Shown here one piece after another: positions 1 through 7,225 of a stretch of 10,820 nt of DNA. Every line of letters starts with the position of its first letter. The stretch's first letter is position 1. Origin of the DNA: Chloroflexota bacterium (GTDB lineage Bacteria > Chloroflexota > Limnocylindria > Limnocylindrales > CSP1-4); the NCBI GenBank assembly GCA_004298915.1, contig SCTE01000325.1, positions 1 to 10,820 of the forward strand. The letters run 5' to 3'. The notes under the pieces are model-generated. The model did not search any database, was not told where the DNA came from, and was given only the letters and a program-made list of their open reading frames with translations. Position numbers and translations under genes: made by a program.

Positions 1-888
1 GAAGTAGCCGAACCCCACGTAGCACGCCCGGTAGAAGCCTGAGTCCTCCCAGGCCCGGTAGTCCTGTGGCGACTGGACGAAGGCGACCGCCGGGTCGTTG
101 AAGTGCGGGATGGCGTCGCGAAGCCAGCGCGCGTCCACCACGTAGTCGGCGTCGACGACGCCGACGATCTCCACATCGGGCGGGAGGTGTGCGAGCCCCC
201 AGTTGAGCGCGCCGCCTTTGAACCCGGGCCACTCGGGCAGGTGGACGAAGTCGACGGCGTGGCCAGCTGCGCGAAGCCGGGCGCACTCCGCATTGACCGG
301 CTCCCAGAGCGCAGGGTCAGTTGTGTTGTTGTCGATAACCTGGACCCGCAGCGCGGGATAGTCGACCGCGATGAGCGAGGCGATCGTCTCCAGCACGAGG
401 TCGGGCGGTTCGTTGTACGTCGGCACCTGAAGGCAAACGACCGGCCAGCGCTCTGGGTCGGGGGGACGCGCCGGGTCCACCGGGGGAGCGCAGAGCGCGT
501 CGATCATCTCGAACGCGCTCCCGATGACCATCGCGATGGCCGCGGTCTGGAGCAGGAGTAGGACGAGCCCGAGCAGAAATGAGACCGGGTCGCCGCCCAG
601 CAGGAACGTCGCCCGGACGAGGTAGACGGCATACAGTCCCGAGACGACCACGAGGGCGGCGAACAGCCACGCGCCCACCGCATACCAGTAGCGCGGCAGG
701 ATGAGGCCGACCGCTGCGATCGCGATGAGCGCGACGGACGCCCCAACCGGCACGACAGGCGCTAGCACGAGCATCGCGAACGCGAGAAGACGGTCGGCGA
801 ACGGCGTCGGCCGTCGGCCGGCGAAGACGAGGAAGGCTGTGAGGACGACCAGTGCGCTCGTCGCGCTGGCCAGGGCTGCAGTCAGCAA
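1..888 (-). CDS. Membrane GT2 glycosyltransferase, cellulose-synthase-like (partial, C-terminus off the left edge)
   Basis: Probably a processive or polysaccharide-forming inverting glycosyltransferase at the cytoplasmic membrane, using a nucleotide sugar; the product cannot be told. I translated this frame by hand. From a TTG at 888 it stays open for 296 codons to the edge. About four hydrophobic segments (roughly residues 2-23, 35-64, 71-92, 101-125) precede a GT2 domain. The domain shows PTYNEP (156-161), VIDNNTTD (184-191), GFKGGALNW (222-230) and the metal-binding DAD (246-248), followed by VQSPQDYR (271-278). The QxxRW region and C-terminal membrane helices would lie outside the window. 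The start is uncertain: the frame is open back to a stop at 997-999 with no ATG before 774. TTG 888 is chosen because it keeps the first hydrophobic segment and abuts the upstream regulator's stop; ATG 774 (residue 39) is the alternative. Family assignment is firm, substrate unknown. Confidence 0.88.
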   Translation of the reverse strand, partial: MLTAALASATSALVVLTAFLVFAGRRPTPFADRLLAFAMLVLAPVVPVGASVALIAIAAVGLILPRYWYAVGAWLFAALVVVSGLYAVYLVRATFLLGGDPVSFLLGLVLLLLQTAAIAMVIGSAFEMIDALCAPPVDPARPPDPERWPVVCLQVPTYNEPPDLVLETIASLIAVDYPALRVQVIDNNTTDPALWEPVNAECARLRAAGHAVDFVHLPEWPGFKGGALNWGLAHLPPDVEIVGVVDADYVVDARWLRDAIPHFNDPAVAFVQSPQDYRAWEDSGFYRACYVGFGYF

Positions 889-1235
889 GAGTGGCTCACG
901 AGGGATTCTCCATCCCCGGCGAGAACACTGTACAGGGGCTGGTCTGAGCTGGGAGGGCAGGAGGCTGAGCGTGCGGATTCTTGCACGGGCCGTGGGCTAT
1001 GGTCGAGGCCTTCGGGCTCGGGCAGACGCGGGCCGAGGATCCACACTAGGTGCGCGGTCGTCGTCGCGCCCACCTTGGATCGCGCGCTCGCCAGATTGTG
1101 CTTCACCGTCGAGTGGGACAGCCCGAGGCGGTGGGCGGCTGCCTTCGCGGACCCGGCCGCCAGCACGGGAGCAACCACCCCGACCTCACGATCGGTGGTG
1201 CGTCCGGCTGCGGGTCGGGACGGCCGTCGCGTCAT
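882..1235 (-). CDS. Small single-domain LuxR/GerE-type HTH regulator
   Basis: A likely DNA-binding transcription factor of 117 residues, little more than one LuxR-type C-terminal HTH. The domain spans about residues 13-68. It shows the family pattern TDREVGVVAPVLAAG, then AAAHRLGLSHSTVKHNL in the scaffold and recognition helices, then a KVGA-TTTAHLVW end like the usual KLGxxxRxxA. No receiver, PAS or ligand-binding domain precedes it, so how it is switched is not visible. The last 45 or so residues are low-complexity and Ser/Pro-rich. The start chosen is ATG 1235, with GGAG three bases upstream; an in-frame ATG at 1313 would add 26 basic residues that do not look like a domain. The stop (884-882) is adjacent to the TTG start of the glycosyltransferase, so the two genes are probably cotranscribed. 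Family confident, exact ends less so. Confidence 0.72.
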   Translation of the reverse strand: MTRRPSRPAAGRTTDREVGVVAPVLAAGSAKAAAHRLGLSHSTVKHNLASARSKVGATTTAHLVWILGPRLPEPEGLDHSPRPVQESARSASCPPSSDQPLYSVLAGDGESLVSHSC

Positions 1236-1623
1236 GCGCTCCGCAGCCAGTCGAAGGGCTCCGCCGGCTCGGCGAGCCGCATCGTGATCGGAAGGTCCGT
1301 GGTCGCGGGGCAATGCCTCTCGCCCCGACCAAACCTACCTCATCGCCGAGCCGCCGCTCCGAGAGGGCTTGTGTGATGGCCGACCCGAGTTCAATCCGGA
1401 CACCCCCGGGTCGGACGAGGAGATGGCCTTCCACACGATTCGCGGCTACCCGGAGGCGGGCCATCCCGCCCGAGGTGAATGCATGCCAGCCACGCCGAAT
1501 GACCTTCCGGTCCGCTCGCCTCGGTGCCTGCCTGTTGGACGGTCGCGCATCGGCAGCAGAGGGCAACGTCAGTTGGGCCGGGATCCGTTCAGCCGACGCG
1601 AGGTCACGTGGTCCCATCGTTCG
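1236..1623. other. Region with no convincing gene, between ccmH and the LuxR-type gene
   Basis: About 390 bases follow the ccmH stop and precede the LuxR-type start. Several frames are open on both strands, as expected at this GC content. None shows a recognisable motif, a good ribosome binding site or a match to a known family. The best candidate is the plus frame from about 1288 to 1647 (alternative TTG start at 1369), whose first 60 codons look more protein-like than the rest. I saw no strong hairpin followed by a T run, so the end of the ccm transcript is not obvious. The promoter of the LuxR-type gene should lie here but I could not pick one out. Confidence 0.5.
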
Positions 1624-2658
1624 TCACGGACGTTTCGGTGCGCCTGATGCTGGTGTCGGGGAACTGGGTCCGCCCTCCGACGACCCCGACAGGATCGCGC
1701 TCGCGGTGGCTCGACGCGGATCATTCGGCAAGGCAACTTCGAGAAAGCGCCTGAGATCGCGCTGGACCAGGTCACCGGCCCTGCCTTCGATCCGGAGGCG
1801 GGCAATCGCCCGGTAGAGGAGTGCGTCGGGCTGGTCGGCCACGAGCTTGAGCACTCGGTCGAACGCAGCGCTCGCCGCAACCGGCTGATCGGCGCCGAGG
1901 AGGATCGACCCGACGCCGAGAAGCGCGGTCACGTTGTTCGGCTCCACTGCCAGGACGGCCTGGAAGCGCGCCGCCGCCTCGCCGACCCGGCCAGACTCCA
2001 ACAACCGCGTGGCGAGCGCAATGAGGACCTCGACGTTCGCCGGTTCCGCAGCGACGAATGCCTCCAATTCAGCAATCGATGGCGCCGAAGTGAGCACCTG
2101 CTGCCCTGAGACTTCGGCGCCGGCGAGACGGGGCAGGACGGCCGCGCCGATGGGAACGACGAGGGCCAGCGCCATGCCGCCGTACACGAGCGCCGTCCCA
2201 AGTCGGCCAGCGCGGCCGGGCGATCCACGCCCCGAGTCGGGCGGCGAGGTTGCGGATCGTCCCGCCATTGCGCGCCGGACAACAACCAGGGATCCGAGGA
2301 TCACGATCGCCAAGGGCACGAGCCAGAGGAAGAGGTCAAGACCCGCGACGGGAGGATCGAGCAGGATCCATCGGCCGTACCGGGCAACGAAAAACGCCCG
2401 AACGGCGTCGTCACTGGCGCCCGCGGCGAGCTGCTCGCGCACGAGCGCCCGCATCTGCGTCGCCGACGTGGCCGGCGAATCGGCGATGGATAGACCCTGG
2501 CACGTAGGACAGCGGAGCTGTGCTTCGATGACCTGGGCTCGGTCCCCGATCCCGACGCGAGGCGCGCGAGCAGCGACGGCGACACTGACGAGGACGGCCG
2601 CCAGCGCAACCAGAAACAGGAGGTCAGCACGCTGGAGACGCTTCCAGCTGATCCTCAC
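1624..2658 (-). CDS. ccmH: CcmH-CcmI fusion, cytochrome c apoprotein thiol reductase/chaperone
   Basis: CcmH keeps the apocytochrome CxxCH thiols reduced for haem ligation; CcmI-type TPRs hold the apocytochrome for the CcmF/H ligase at the outer face of the membrane. The 344-residue protein joins both. An N-terminal membrane anchor (about 12-30) leads to the CcmH motif LRCPTCQGLSIADSPA at 49-64, with the redox pair C50 and C53. After the helical bundle come a second membrane helix (about 107-127) and a third (about 156-176). A TPR-like region covers about 195-315, with repeats ending in AVEPNN and ADQPDA. The tail is Ser/Pro-rich. The start is GTG 2658, overlapping the ccmG stop as GTGA. It is the last gene of the operon. 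Separate CcmH and CcmI proteins exist in other bacteria; the fusion is also a known arrangement, as in long CcmH forms. Confidence 0.94.
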   Translation of the reverse strand: MRISWKRLQRADLLFLVALAAVLVSVAVAARAPRVGIGDRAQVIEAQLRCPTCQGLSIADSPATSATQMRALVREQLAAGASDDAVRAFFVARYGRWILLDPPVAGLDLFLWLVPLAIVILGSLVVVRRAMAGRSATSPPDSGRGSPGRAGRLGTALVYGGMALALVVPIGAAVLPRLAGAEVSGQQVLTSAPSIAELEAFVAAEPANVEVLIALATRLLESGRVGEAAARFQAVLAVEPNNVTALLGVGSILLGADQPVAASAAFDRVLKLVADQPDALLYRAIARLRIEGRAGDLVQRDLRRFLEVALPNDPRRATASAILSGSSEGGPSSPTPASGAPKRP

Positions 2659-3248
2659 GGCAGGATCCGTTCGACCTGGCGCTTGAGGTCGGCGGCCACC
2701 AGCGCCCCGACCTGATGGGAGCGGACAATGCCATCCCGGTCGATGAAGAACGTCTCGGGGATCCCGAAGACACCGTAGTCAATTGCTGTCCTGCCTTCAG
2801 GATCCAGGAGGCCTGGGTACGTCTGCCCGTACTCCAGCATGAACTTGCGGGCATTCTCCGCACTGTCCTGGTAGACGACACCGAGGACTCGTAGACCGCT
2901 CGCGCTGTACGCGGCTGCGGCCCCGGTGAGAAGTGGGGCCTCCTCCCGACAGGGAATGCACCACGACGCCCAGAAGTTGAGGATGATCGGCTTGCCTTTG
3001 AGATCGGCCAGGGAGACCTGGCCGCCATCGAGTGTCTCGAGCACAAAGGTCGGCGCCGCCCTGCCGACGATGGGTGTGTCCACGGTTCCCCCGGGTCGCC
3101 CGAGATTGATGGAGAAGGCGGCAATCACCACCGCGATGGCCGCAAGGATCCAGATGCCGATGATGCGGCGACGTCCCAACCGACGCTCCGGTCGCGGTCC
3201 GGGTTTCTCATCAGGTCGCAGGTCCTGTTCGACGAGCGCTTCACCCAT
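2655..3248 (-). CDS. ccmG: CcmG/DsbE, membrane-anchored thioredoxin-fold thiol:disulfide oxidoreductase
   Basis: Reduces CcmH and/or apocytochrome c disulfides outside the membrane during cytochrome c maturation. The 197-residue protein has a basic N-terminal tail (to about 28), one membrane helix (about 29-47) and an extracytoplasmic TlpA/ResA-like thioredoxin fold. The active site is NFWASWCIPCREEAP with C97 and C100. The conserved cis-proline region is FGIPETFFID (161-170), with the glutamate typical of CcmG. The start is ATG 3248, which gives the normal CcmG length and overlaps the end of ccmF by eight bases. The same frame stays open far upstream (to 3557), but that part is a shadow of ccmF and lacks CcmG character. 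The stop overlaps the ccmH GTG. Electrons would come from a CcdA/DsbD-type membrane protein, not seen in this window. Confidence 0.95.
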   Translation of the reverse strand: MGEALVEQDLRPDEKPGPRPERRLGRRRIIGIWILAAIAVVIAAFSINLGRPGGTVDTPIVGRAAPTFVLETLDGGQVSLADLKGKPIILNFWASWCIPCREEAPLLTGAAAAYSASGLRVLGVVYQDSAENARKFMLEYGQTYPGLLDPEGRTAIDYGVFGIPETFFIDRDGIVRSHQVGALVAADLKRQVERILP

Positions 3249-5235
3249 CGATCTGGTTCCGGACGGCGTGCAACTCGTGGACCCACAACGGCTCATTGCT
3301 GCGCGACCGAGCGACCGCTGACCGCCGTGGTGTCCGCGCCCCTCCGAAGGCAACGCCACCGCCAAGCGCGATGATCGCGCCCGACGGCCAGATCCACGAG
3401 ACAAACGGATGGATCCCGAGGCGGACCGTGGCGACGCCGGTGGCCAGGTCGAGATCCAGCAGCGTGACGTACACGTCGTCGACGAGCCCCGGGAGGATCG
3501 CGGGCGTGGCGATCGCCTGCGTCGATGCTCCAAGGACATTGAGAGCCGGATGGACATCCGCGGTCGTCGAGCCCAGGTTCAGTCGAAGATTGGCGACGAT
3601 CGCGGTCCCGTTCGGGACCGGCTGGTTCTCCGTCCGTAACAGGGTCACGCGGTGGCCGAGCACTTCGGCCGTCGCTCCCGTCGTGAGCGTCACCACCTGC
3701 TCGCGCTTGCCGGTCGCTGATGCGAGGACCGCGAGCGCGAGCGCGGCGACGCCGACGTGCGACAGGAGACCCCCGATGGCTCGCGAACGAGCAGGACGCG
3801 CAGCCCGGGAACGACCCGCAGCCGACCCAGCCCGCGGGACAATTCGGCCTACGAGAAACCAGATGGATTGACCAAGGGCAAATCCGCCGGCGGCGGCACC
3901 CGCGACCGCGGGGGGGCCGGACCCGAGAACGGTGACCAGAACTGCGATTACCCCACCGACCACGGCGCCCGGGACGATCGCCCGACGCACCTCGCTCGAC
4001 CAGTTCCCCCACGGCAGCGCGGGCCCGATCCCCACCAGGACCAACAGGCCAACCGCCATCGGTCCGACGATCCGCTCGAAATATGGGGCACCGACGCTGA
4101 CGCGCGTGTTGGCCAGAGCCTCCGTCAGCAGGGGAAAGACCGTTCCGAAGAGCACCGTGGCCGTGATCGCCGCCAGCAGGAGGTTGTTGAGCAGGAACGC
4201 GCCGCCCCGGACCCCGATCCGTCCGCCCGGGGATTGGTGCGGCAGACGCACCAGCAGCAATCCGACGGTGCCGACGATCACGGCCCCGAGCAGGCTCACG
4301 AACAGCGGGCCGATCGCCGACCGTGTGAACGCGTGAACCGAATCAAGAAGGCCACTTCGAGTCACCAGCGTGGCAAACAACGTGAGACCGAAGGATGCGG
4401 CGATCAATGACACGTTCCAGGCCGCCAACGCGCCGCCGCGGCGCCCGATCATCGCCGAGTGCAGGAATGCGGTCGCCGTAAGCCACGGCAGGAGCGCGAC
4501 GTTCTCGACCGGATCCCAACCCCAGTAGCCGCCCCAGCCAAGGACCGCATAGGACCACCACGCCCCGGCCATCAAGCCGAGGGTCAAGAGGACCCATGGC
4601 CCGAGCGTCCACGCTCGAGCCAGGCGCAACCAGGCGCTGTCAAGCCGGCCACGGACGAGCCCGTCGACGGTCAGCGCAAAGGGCACACTGAGCCCGACAA
4701 AGCCCAGATACAGCAGGGGCGGGTGGAACGCCATGAGCGGGTGATTCTGGAGGAGCGGGTTCGGGCCCGGCCCGTCGAGGGGAACCGGCGAGACGGGGAG
4801 CCAGGGGTTGCCGGGCCCGGCCACGATGAGGGCGAAGAACGCCGTCAAGCCGAGAAGAACAGCGAGCGCGATGGGAGACCGTTCCCGCTCACGCTCCGCG
4901 AGCCGCCGGATGAACAGCACCGTCACGCCCGCCTGGAGCCCTGCCCAGAAGAGGATCGATCCTTCGAGCGCACCCCACAGGGAGGCGACCGTATACAGCA
5001 ACGGGGTCGCGCGGCTCCCAACCTCAGCCACAAAGCGGATCGAAAAGTCGTGTGCGACGAGCGCAACGACCATCAGACCATTGGCCGCCACCAATCCGGC
5101 AAGGCTCAACCATGCTGCCCGGATGGCCATGGCAACCGGCCACGTTCCCTGCCAGGCACGGACCCCCGCATAGACCCCAAAGATGGCGCACGCGGCCGCG
5201 AACACTGTGGCGACGAGACCGAGCGGACCGATCAC
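3241..5235 (-). CDS. ccmF: CcmF, haem lyase subunit of cytochrome c maturation
   Basis: The integral-membrane core of the CcmF/H haem ligase, which takes haem from holo-CcmE and attaches it to the CxxCH of apocytochrome c. It is 664 residues, close to the usual CcmF length, with roughly 14 to 15 hydrophobic helices. The WWD haem-handling motif is clear: WGGYWGWDPVENVALLPW at 234-251. Conserved histidines H171 (AFHPP), H259 (FLHS), H301 (SVHAF) and H493 (LSHVGVA) sit at nearly the spacing of the four essential histidines of the E. coli protein. A beta-rich extracytoplasmic region (about 512-612) precedes a last helix and a polar tail. The GTG start at 5235 overlaps the ccmE stop as GTGA; the end overlaps the ccmG start by eight bases. 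No truncation or frameshift was seen. Confidence 0.97.
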   Translation of the reverse strand: MIGPLGLVATVFAAACAIFGVYAGVRAWQGTWPVAMAIRAAWLSLAGLVAANGLMVVALVAHDFSIRFVAEVGSRATPLLYTVASLWGALEGSILFWAGLQAGVTVLFIRRLAERERERSPIALAVLLGLTAFFALIVAGPGNPWLPVSPVPLDGPGPNPLLQNHPLMAFHPPLLYLGFVGLSVPFALTVDGLVRGRLDSAWLRLARAWTLGPWVLLTLGLMAGAWWSYAVLGWGGYWGWDPVENVALLPWLTATAFLHSAMIGRRGGALAAWNVSLIAASFGLTLFATLVTRSGLLDSVHAFTRSAIGPLFVSLLGAVIVGTVGLLLVRLPHQSPGGRIGVRGGAFLLNNLLLAAITATVLFGTVFPLLTEALANTRVSVGAPYFERIVGPMAVGLLVLVGIGPALPWGNWSSEVRRAIVPGAVVGGVIAVLVTVLGSGPPAVAGAAAGGFALGQSIWFLVGRIVPRAGSAAGRSRAARPARSRAIGGLLSHVGVAALALAVLASATGKREQVVTLTTGATAEVLGHRVTLLRTENQPVPNGTAIVANLRLNLGSTTADVHPALNVLGASTQAIATPAILPGLVDDVYVTLLDLDLATGVATVRLGIHPFVSWIWPSGAIIALGGGVAFGGARTPRRSAVARSRSNEPLWVHELHAVRNQIDG

Positions 5236-5669
5236 GGAGTCCCGGCGCGTAGCGTGTCCAGCAATCCGGGAGGCACCGTCTCGCCGGACCTCAGGGGTTG
5301 ATACACGGCCGAGTGCTTGACGAGGACCTCGTCCGCCAGGAACGTCCCTGGGGCGGTCGATCGGCCGTCGAGAATCACGCCGATCCCATCGCGAAACAGT
5401 CCGGTCGGGAGGGACTGGCTCTCCACGAGCATTTCGGTGGTGCCGTCGGTGATCCGGAACGTCAATGTCGCGGAGGGGCTATCCCATCGAACCGACCCGG
5501 GCTCCACGATCCCGTACAGGCGTACCGACGAGGTGATCGATCGCGTCTGGAGTTCGGTCGGCGTCACGTAGTAGACAAGGGCATTTGTCAGGCTGATGGC
5601 GATGAGCCCGACAAACGCCATCACGATCAAGCCGAGGCCGACGAACGTTGCCGTTCGCGGCCGGTTCAT
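5232..5669 (-). CDS. ccmE: CcmE, periplasmic haem chaperone
   Basis: Receives haem from CcmC/CcmD, holds it covalently and passes it to CcmF. The 145-residue protein has an N-terminal membrane anchor (about 9-29) and a small OB-fold beta-barrel (about 44-125), including VRLYGIVEPGSV and LTFRITDG. The haem site lies in VLVKHSAVYQP: H119 followed by Y123, the HxxxY form of proteobacterial CcmE rather than the CxxxY variant known from some other bacteria and archaea. ATG 5669 overlaps the ccmD stop as ATGA, and the stop overlaps the ccmF GTG. The flexible tail after the haem site is short (about 22 residues), within the family range. Confidence 0.95.
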   Translation of the reverse strand: MNRPRTATFVGLGLIVMAFVGLIAISLTNALVYYVTPTELQTRSITSSVRLYGIVEPGSVRWDSPSATLTFRITDGTTEMLVESQSLPTGLFRDGIGVILDGRSTAPGTFLADEVLVKHSAVYQPLRSGETVPPGLLDTLRAGTP

Positions 5670-5869
5670 CGATCAGCCTCAGCTGCCTCGTCGTCGTCCG
5701 TCGCCGCGTTATCTCTGCTGACGACGCCCGGGTCGTGGTGCCGCTCGCGGCCGATGGCCTGCGCGGTCCGGCGGACGACGGCCTCGCGCCGGGCGATCGA
5801 GGTGATGTAGGCCGCGAGGCCCCCGATCACGATCAGGTACGAGGCCGCGACGAACGGCAGCTCGGTCAC
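5666..5869 (-). CDS. ccmD: CcmD, small membrane protein assisting haem release from CcmABC-CcmE
   Basis: A 67-residue single-pass membrane protein in the ccmD position between ccmC and ccmE. In characterised systems CcmD helps release haem-loaded CcmE from the CcmABC complex. The helix is about residues 5-24 (FVAASYLIVIGGLAAY), followed by an Arg-rich stretch (SIARREAVVRR) typical of CcmD and an acidic tail ending DDDEAAEADR. The tail is somewhat longer than in minimal CcmD proteins. The start is GTG 5869, which gives a GTGA overlap with the ccmC stop; the stop overlaps the ccmE ATG. The frame is open upstream to 6058, but that part lies inside ccmC in another frame and is not protein-like. 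Identification rests on topology and position because CcmD has little sequence conservation. Confidence 0.87.
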   Translation of the reverse strand: MTELPFVAASYLIVIGGLAAYITSIARREAVVRRTAQAIGRERHHDPGVVSRDNAATDDDEAAEADR

Positions 5870-6546
5870 GTTCCCGGACCGAGCGTCAGGTCGGCAGCAT
5901 CTCGGCCCGCCTCGAGAGCCGTACGGCGCCGGAGCGCCCAGATGAAGACAAGCGTGAAACTCAGCAGACTCGCGAGAAGCTCGAAGAGCAGGGTATGGTC
6001 GATGGATGGGTCGCCCGGGCGGATCACCGTTGGCGCCTGGTGCAGGCCCCGCCACCACAGCACCGAGAAGTGGACGATCGGAACGTTGACGAATGCAACG
6101 ATCCCGTAGACGGCGGCGAGTCGCGCCCGCCGATATCGATCACCGAGGGATTGACGAACCAGGAGGTAGCCGGCGTAGACGACGAACAGGATCGCCGTCG
6201 TGGTGAGCCGAGGATCCCAGTCCCACCATTTGCCCCACGTCGCCTTGCCCCAGATGGCGCCGGTCACGATCGTGATTCCGGTCAGGACGAGCCCGATCTC
6301 CGCCGCAGCGATCGCGAGGCGATCGAACCGCAGCTCGCGTCGCCAGAGGTACAGAACGCTGCTGACGAACGTCACGAGGAAGGCCAGGTAGGCGAGCCAT
6401 GCGCTCGGCACGTGGACATACATGATCCGCTGTACATCGCCCTGCGCGGCGTCGGCCGGGACCACGAAGAGACCGACGATGGTCGTGATCGCGAGTGCGG
6501 TGCCGGCCAGCAGGCCGAACGTCGAGACGCGGGCCTTCATCGGCAT
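5866..6546 (-). CDS. ccmC: CcmC, haem delivery protein that loads CcmE
   Basis: Presents haem at the outer membrane face and transfers it to CcmE. At 226 residues with six hydrophobic helices it has the normal CcmC size. The WWD signature KATWGKWWDWDPRLT lies at 101-115. It is flanked by the two loops carrying the conserved histidines: H45 in YVHVPSAW, and H159 in VPIVHFSVLWW with LHQ at 168-170. The start is ATG 6546, one base after the ccmB stop, with a GAGG about 11 bases upstream. The second ATG at 6540 is further from that site and less likely; an in-frame ATG at 6588 lies within ccmB. The stop overlaps the ccmD GTG. This gene is unambiguous. Confidence 0.96.
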   Translation of the reverse strand: MPMKARVSTFGLLAGTALAITTIVGLFVVPADAAQGDVQRIMYVHVPSAWLAYLAFLVTFVSSVLYLWRRELRFDRLAIAAAEIGLVLTGITIVTGAIWGKATWGKWWDWDPRLTTTAILFVVYAGYLLVRQSLGDRYRRARLAAVYGIVAFVNVPIVHFSVLWWRGLHQAPTVIRPGDPSIDHTLLFELLASLLSFTLVFIWALRRRTALEAGRDAADLTLGPGT

Positions 6547-6547
6547 G

Positions 6548-7225
6548 TCAATCCGGCCTCGCCGCGCTCTCGTAGGCGAGCAGGCCAACCCCGATGAACA
6601 GGCCCGCCTCGACCGCCGCCGCGCCGGTCCAGAGGAGACCGTCGCTCGACCGGCCGTCGAGCAAGGCGGTACTCGCCTGGACCCCGGCGATGAACGTCGG
6701 CACGAGCAGGGGCAGGAGAGCGACAGGTACGAGCAGTGATCGCCGATCGGCGTCGGCCACCACCGCGCTCACGAGGGCAATGACCGATGCGGCAGCGAGG
6801 GACGTGAAGGTCGCCACGAGCACCAGACCCGCGTATTCGGGACGAACCGGGAGATCGAGCAGGATTGTGGCCGCGACCCAGATCGCCAGTTGCAGCAGGA
6901 AGAGCGCAACTGACAGGCTGATCACGCGGCCAACGAAGAGCGACCGTCGATCTGTCAGAACGAGCCATAGGCCAGTGAATGCCTCGTCGGACCGATCGAT
7001 CTGTTCGAGGCGCTCCGCCACCGCGAGGGCGGCGTACAGGAGAGCGATCCAGACCACCGCCGGCGCCAACGATCGAAGGCGCTCGGGCTGCGGTCCGACC
7101 GCGAGTCCGATGAGGATCAACGCAATGCCAGCAAGTGCCGCCGCGCTGCCAAATGCCTGCCCGGCCCGGAGTTCCACGCGGATGTCCTTTCGGGCGAGCA
7201 CGACGGCATCGACGAGGAGGCTCAT
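6548..7225 (-). CDS. ccmB: CcmB, membrane subunit of the CcmAB ABC transporter
   Basis: The integral-membrane partner of the CcmA ATPase. In the Ccm pathway the CcmAB complex uses ATP to release holo-CcmE from CcmC/D; it is not thought to export haem itself. The 225-residue protein has six hydrophobic helices (about 25-46, 54-72, 100-123, 131-157, 164-182, 199-218). The N-terminus ARKDIRVELR resembles the conserved CcmB start in which the cytoplasmic face meets CcmA, and the region RSLLVPVALLPLLVPTFIAG (161-180) matches the Pro-rich helix conserved in the family. ATG 7225 overlaps the ccmA stop as ATGA, so translation is probably coupled. Confidence 0.94.
   Translation of the reverse strand: MSLLVDAVVLARKDIRVELRAGQAFGSAAALAGIALILIGLAVGPQPERLRSLAPAVVWIALLYAALAVAERLEQIDRSDEAFTGLWLVLTDRRSLFVGRVISLSVALFLLQLAIWVAATILLDLPVRPEYAGLVLVATFTSLAAASVIALVSAVVADADRRSLLVPVALLPLLVPTFIAGVQASTALLDGRSSDGLLWTGAAAVEAGLFIGVGLLAYESAARPD

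Noticed and set aside
1605..1610. CACGTG palindrome just past the ccmH stop
   Set aside because: Too short to be a terminator and no T run follows.
701..1816. Long plus-strand open frame of 371 codons
   Set aside because: It runs antisense through the GT2 start, the LuxR-type gene and the ccmH end, is Arg/Ser-rich and has no domain; typical shadow at high GC.
1934..2686. Plus-strand open frame opposite ccmH
   Set aside because: Ala/Arg/Thr-rich shadow of the CcmH-CcmI coding sequence.
3249..3557. N-terminal extension of ccmG
   Set aside because: The in-frame sequence is out-of-frame ccmF; ATG 3248 gives the normal CcmG anchor and length.
4459..5301. Long plus-strand open frame opposite ccmF
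   Set aside because: Highly charged, low-complexity translation antisense to an unmistakable CcmF.
5568..5573. Another GTAGTA half-site
   Set aside because: It lies inside ccmE coding sequence (Tyr-Tyr codons) and has no matching half six bases upstream.
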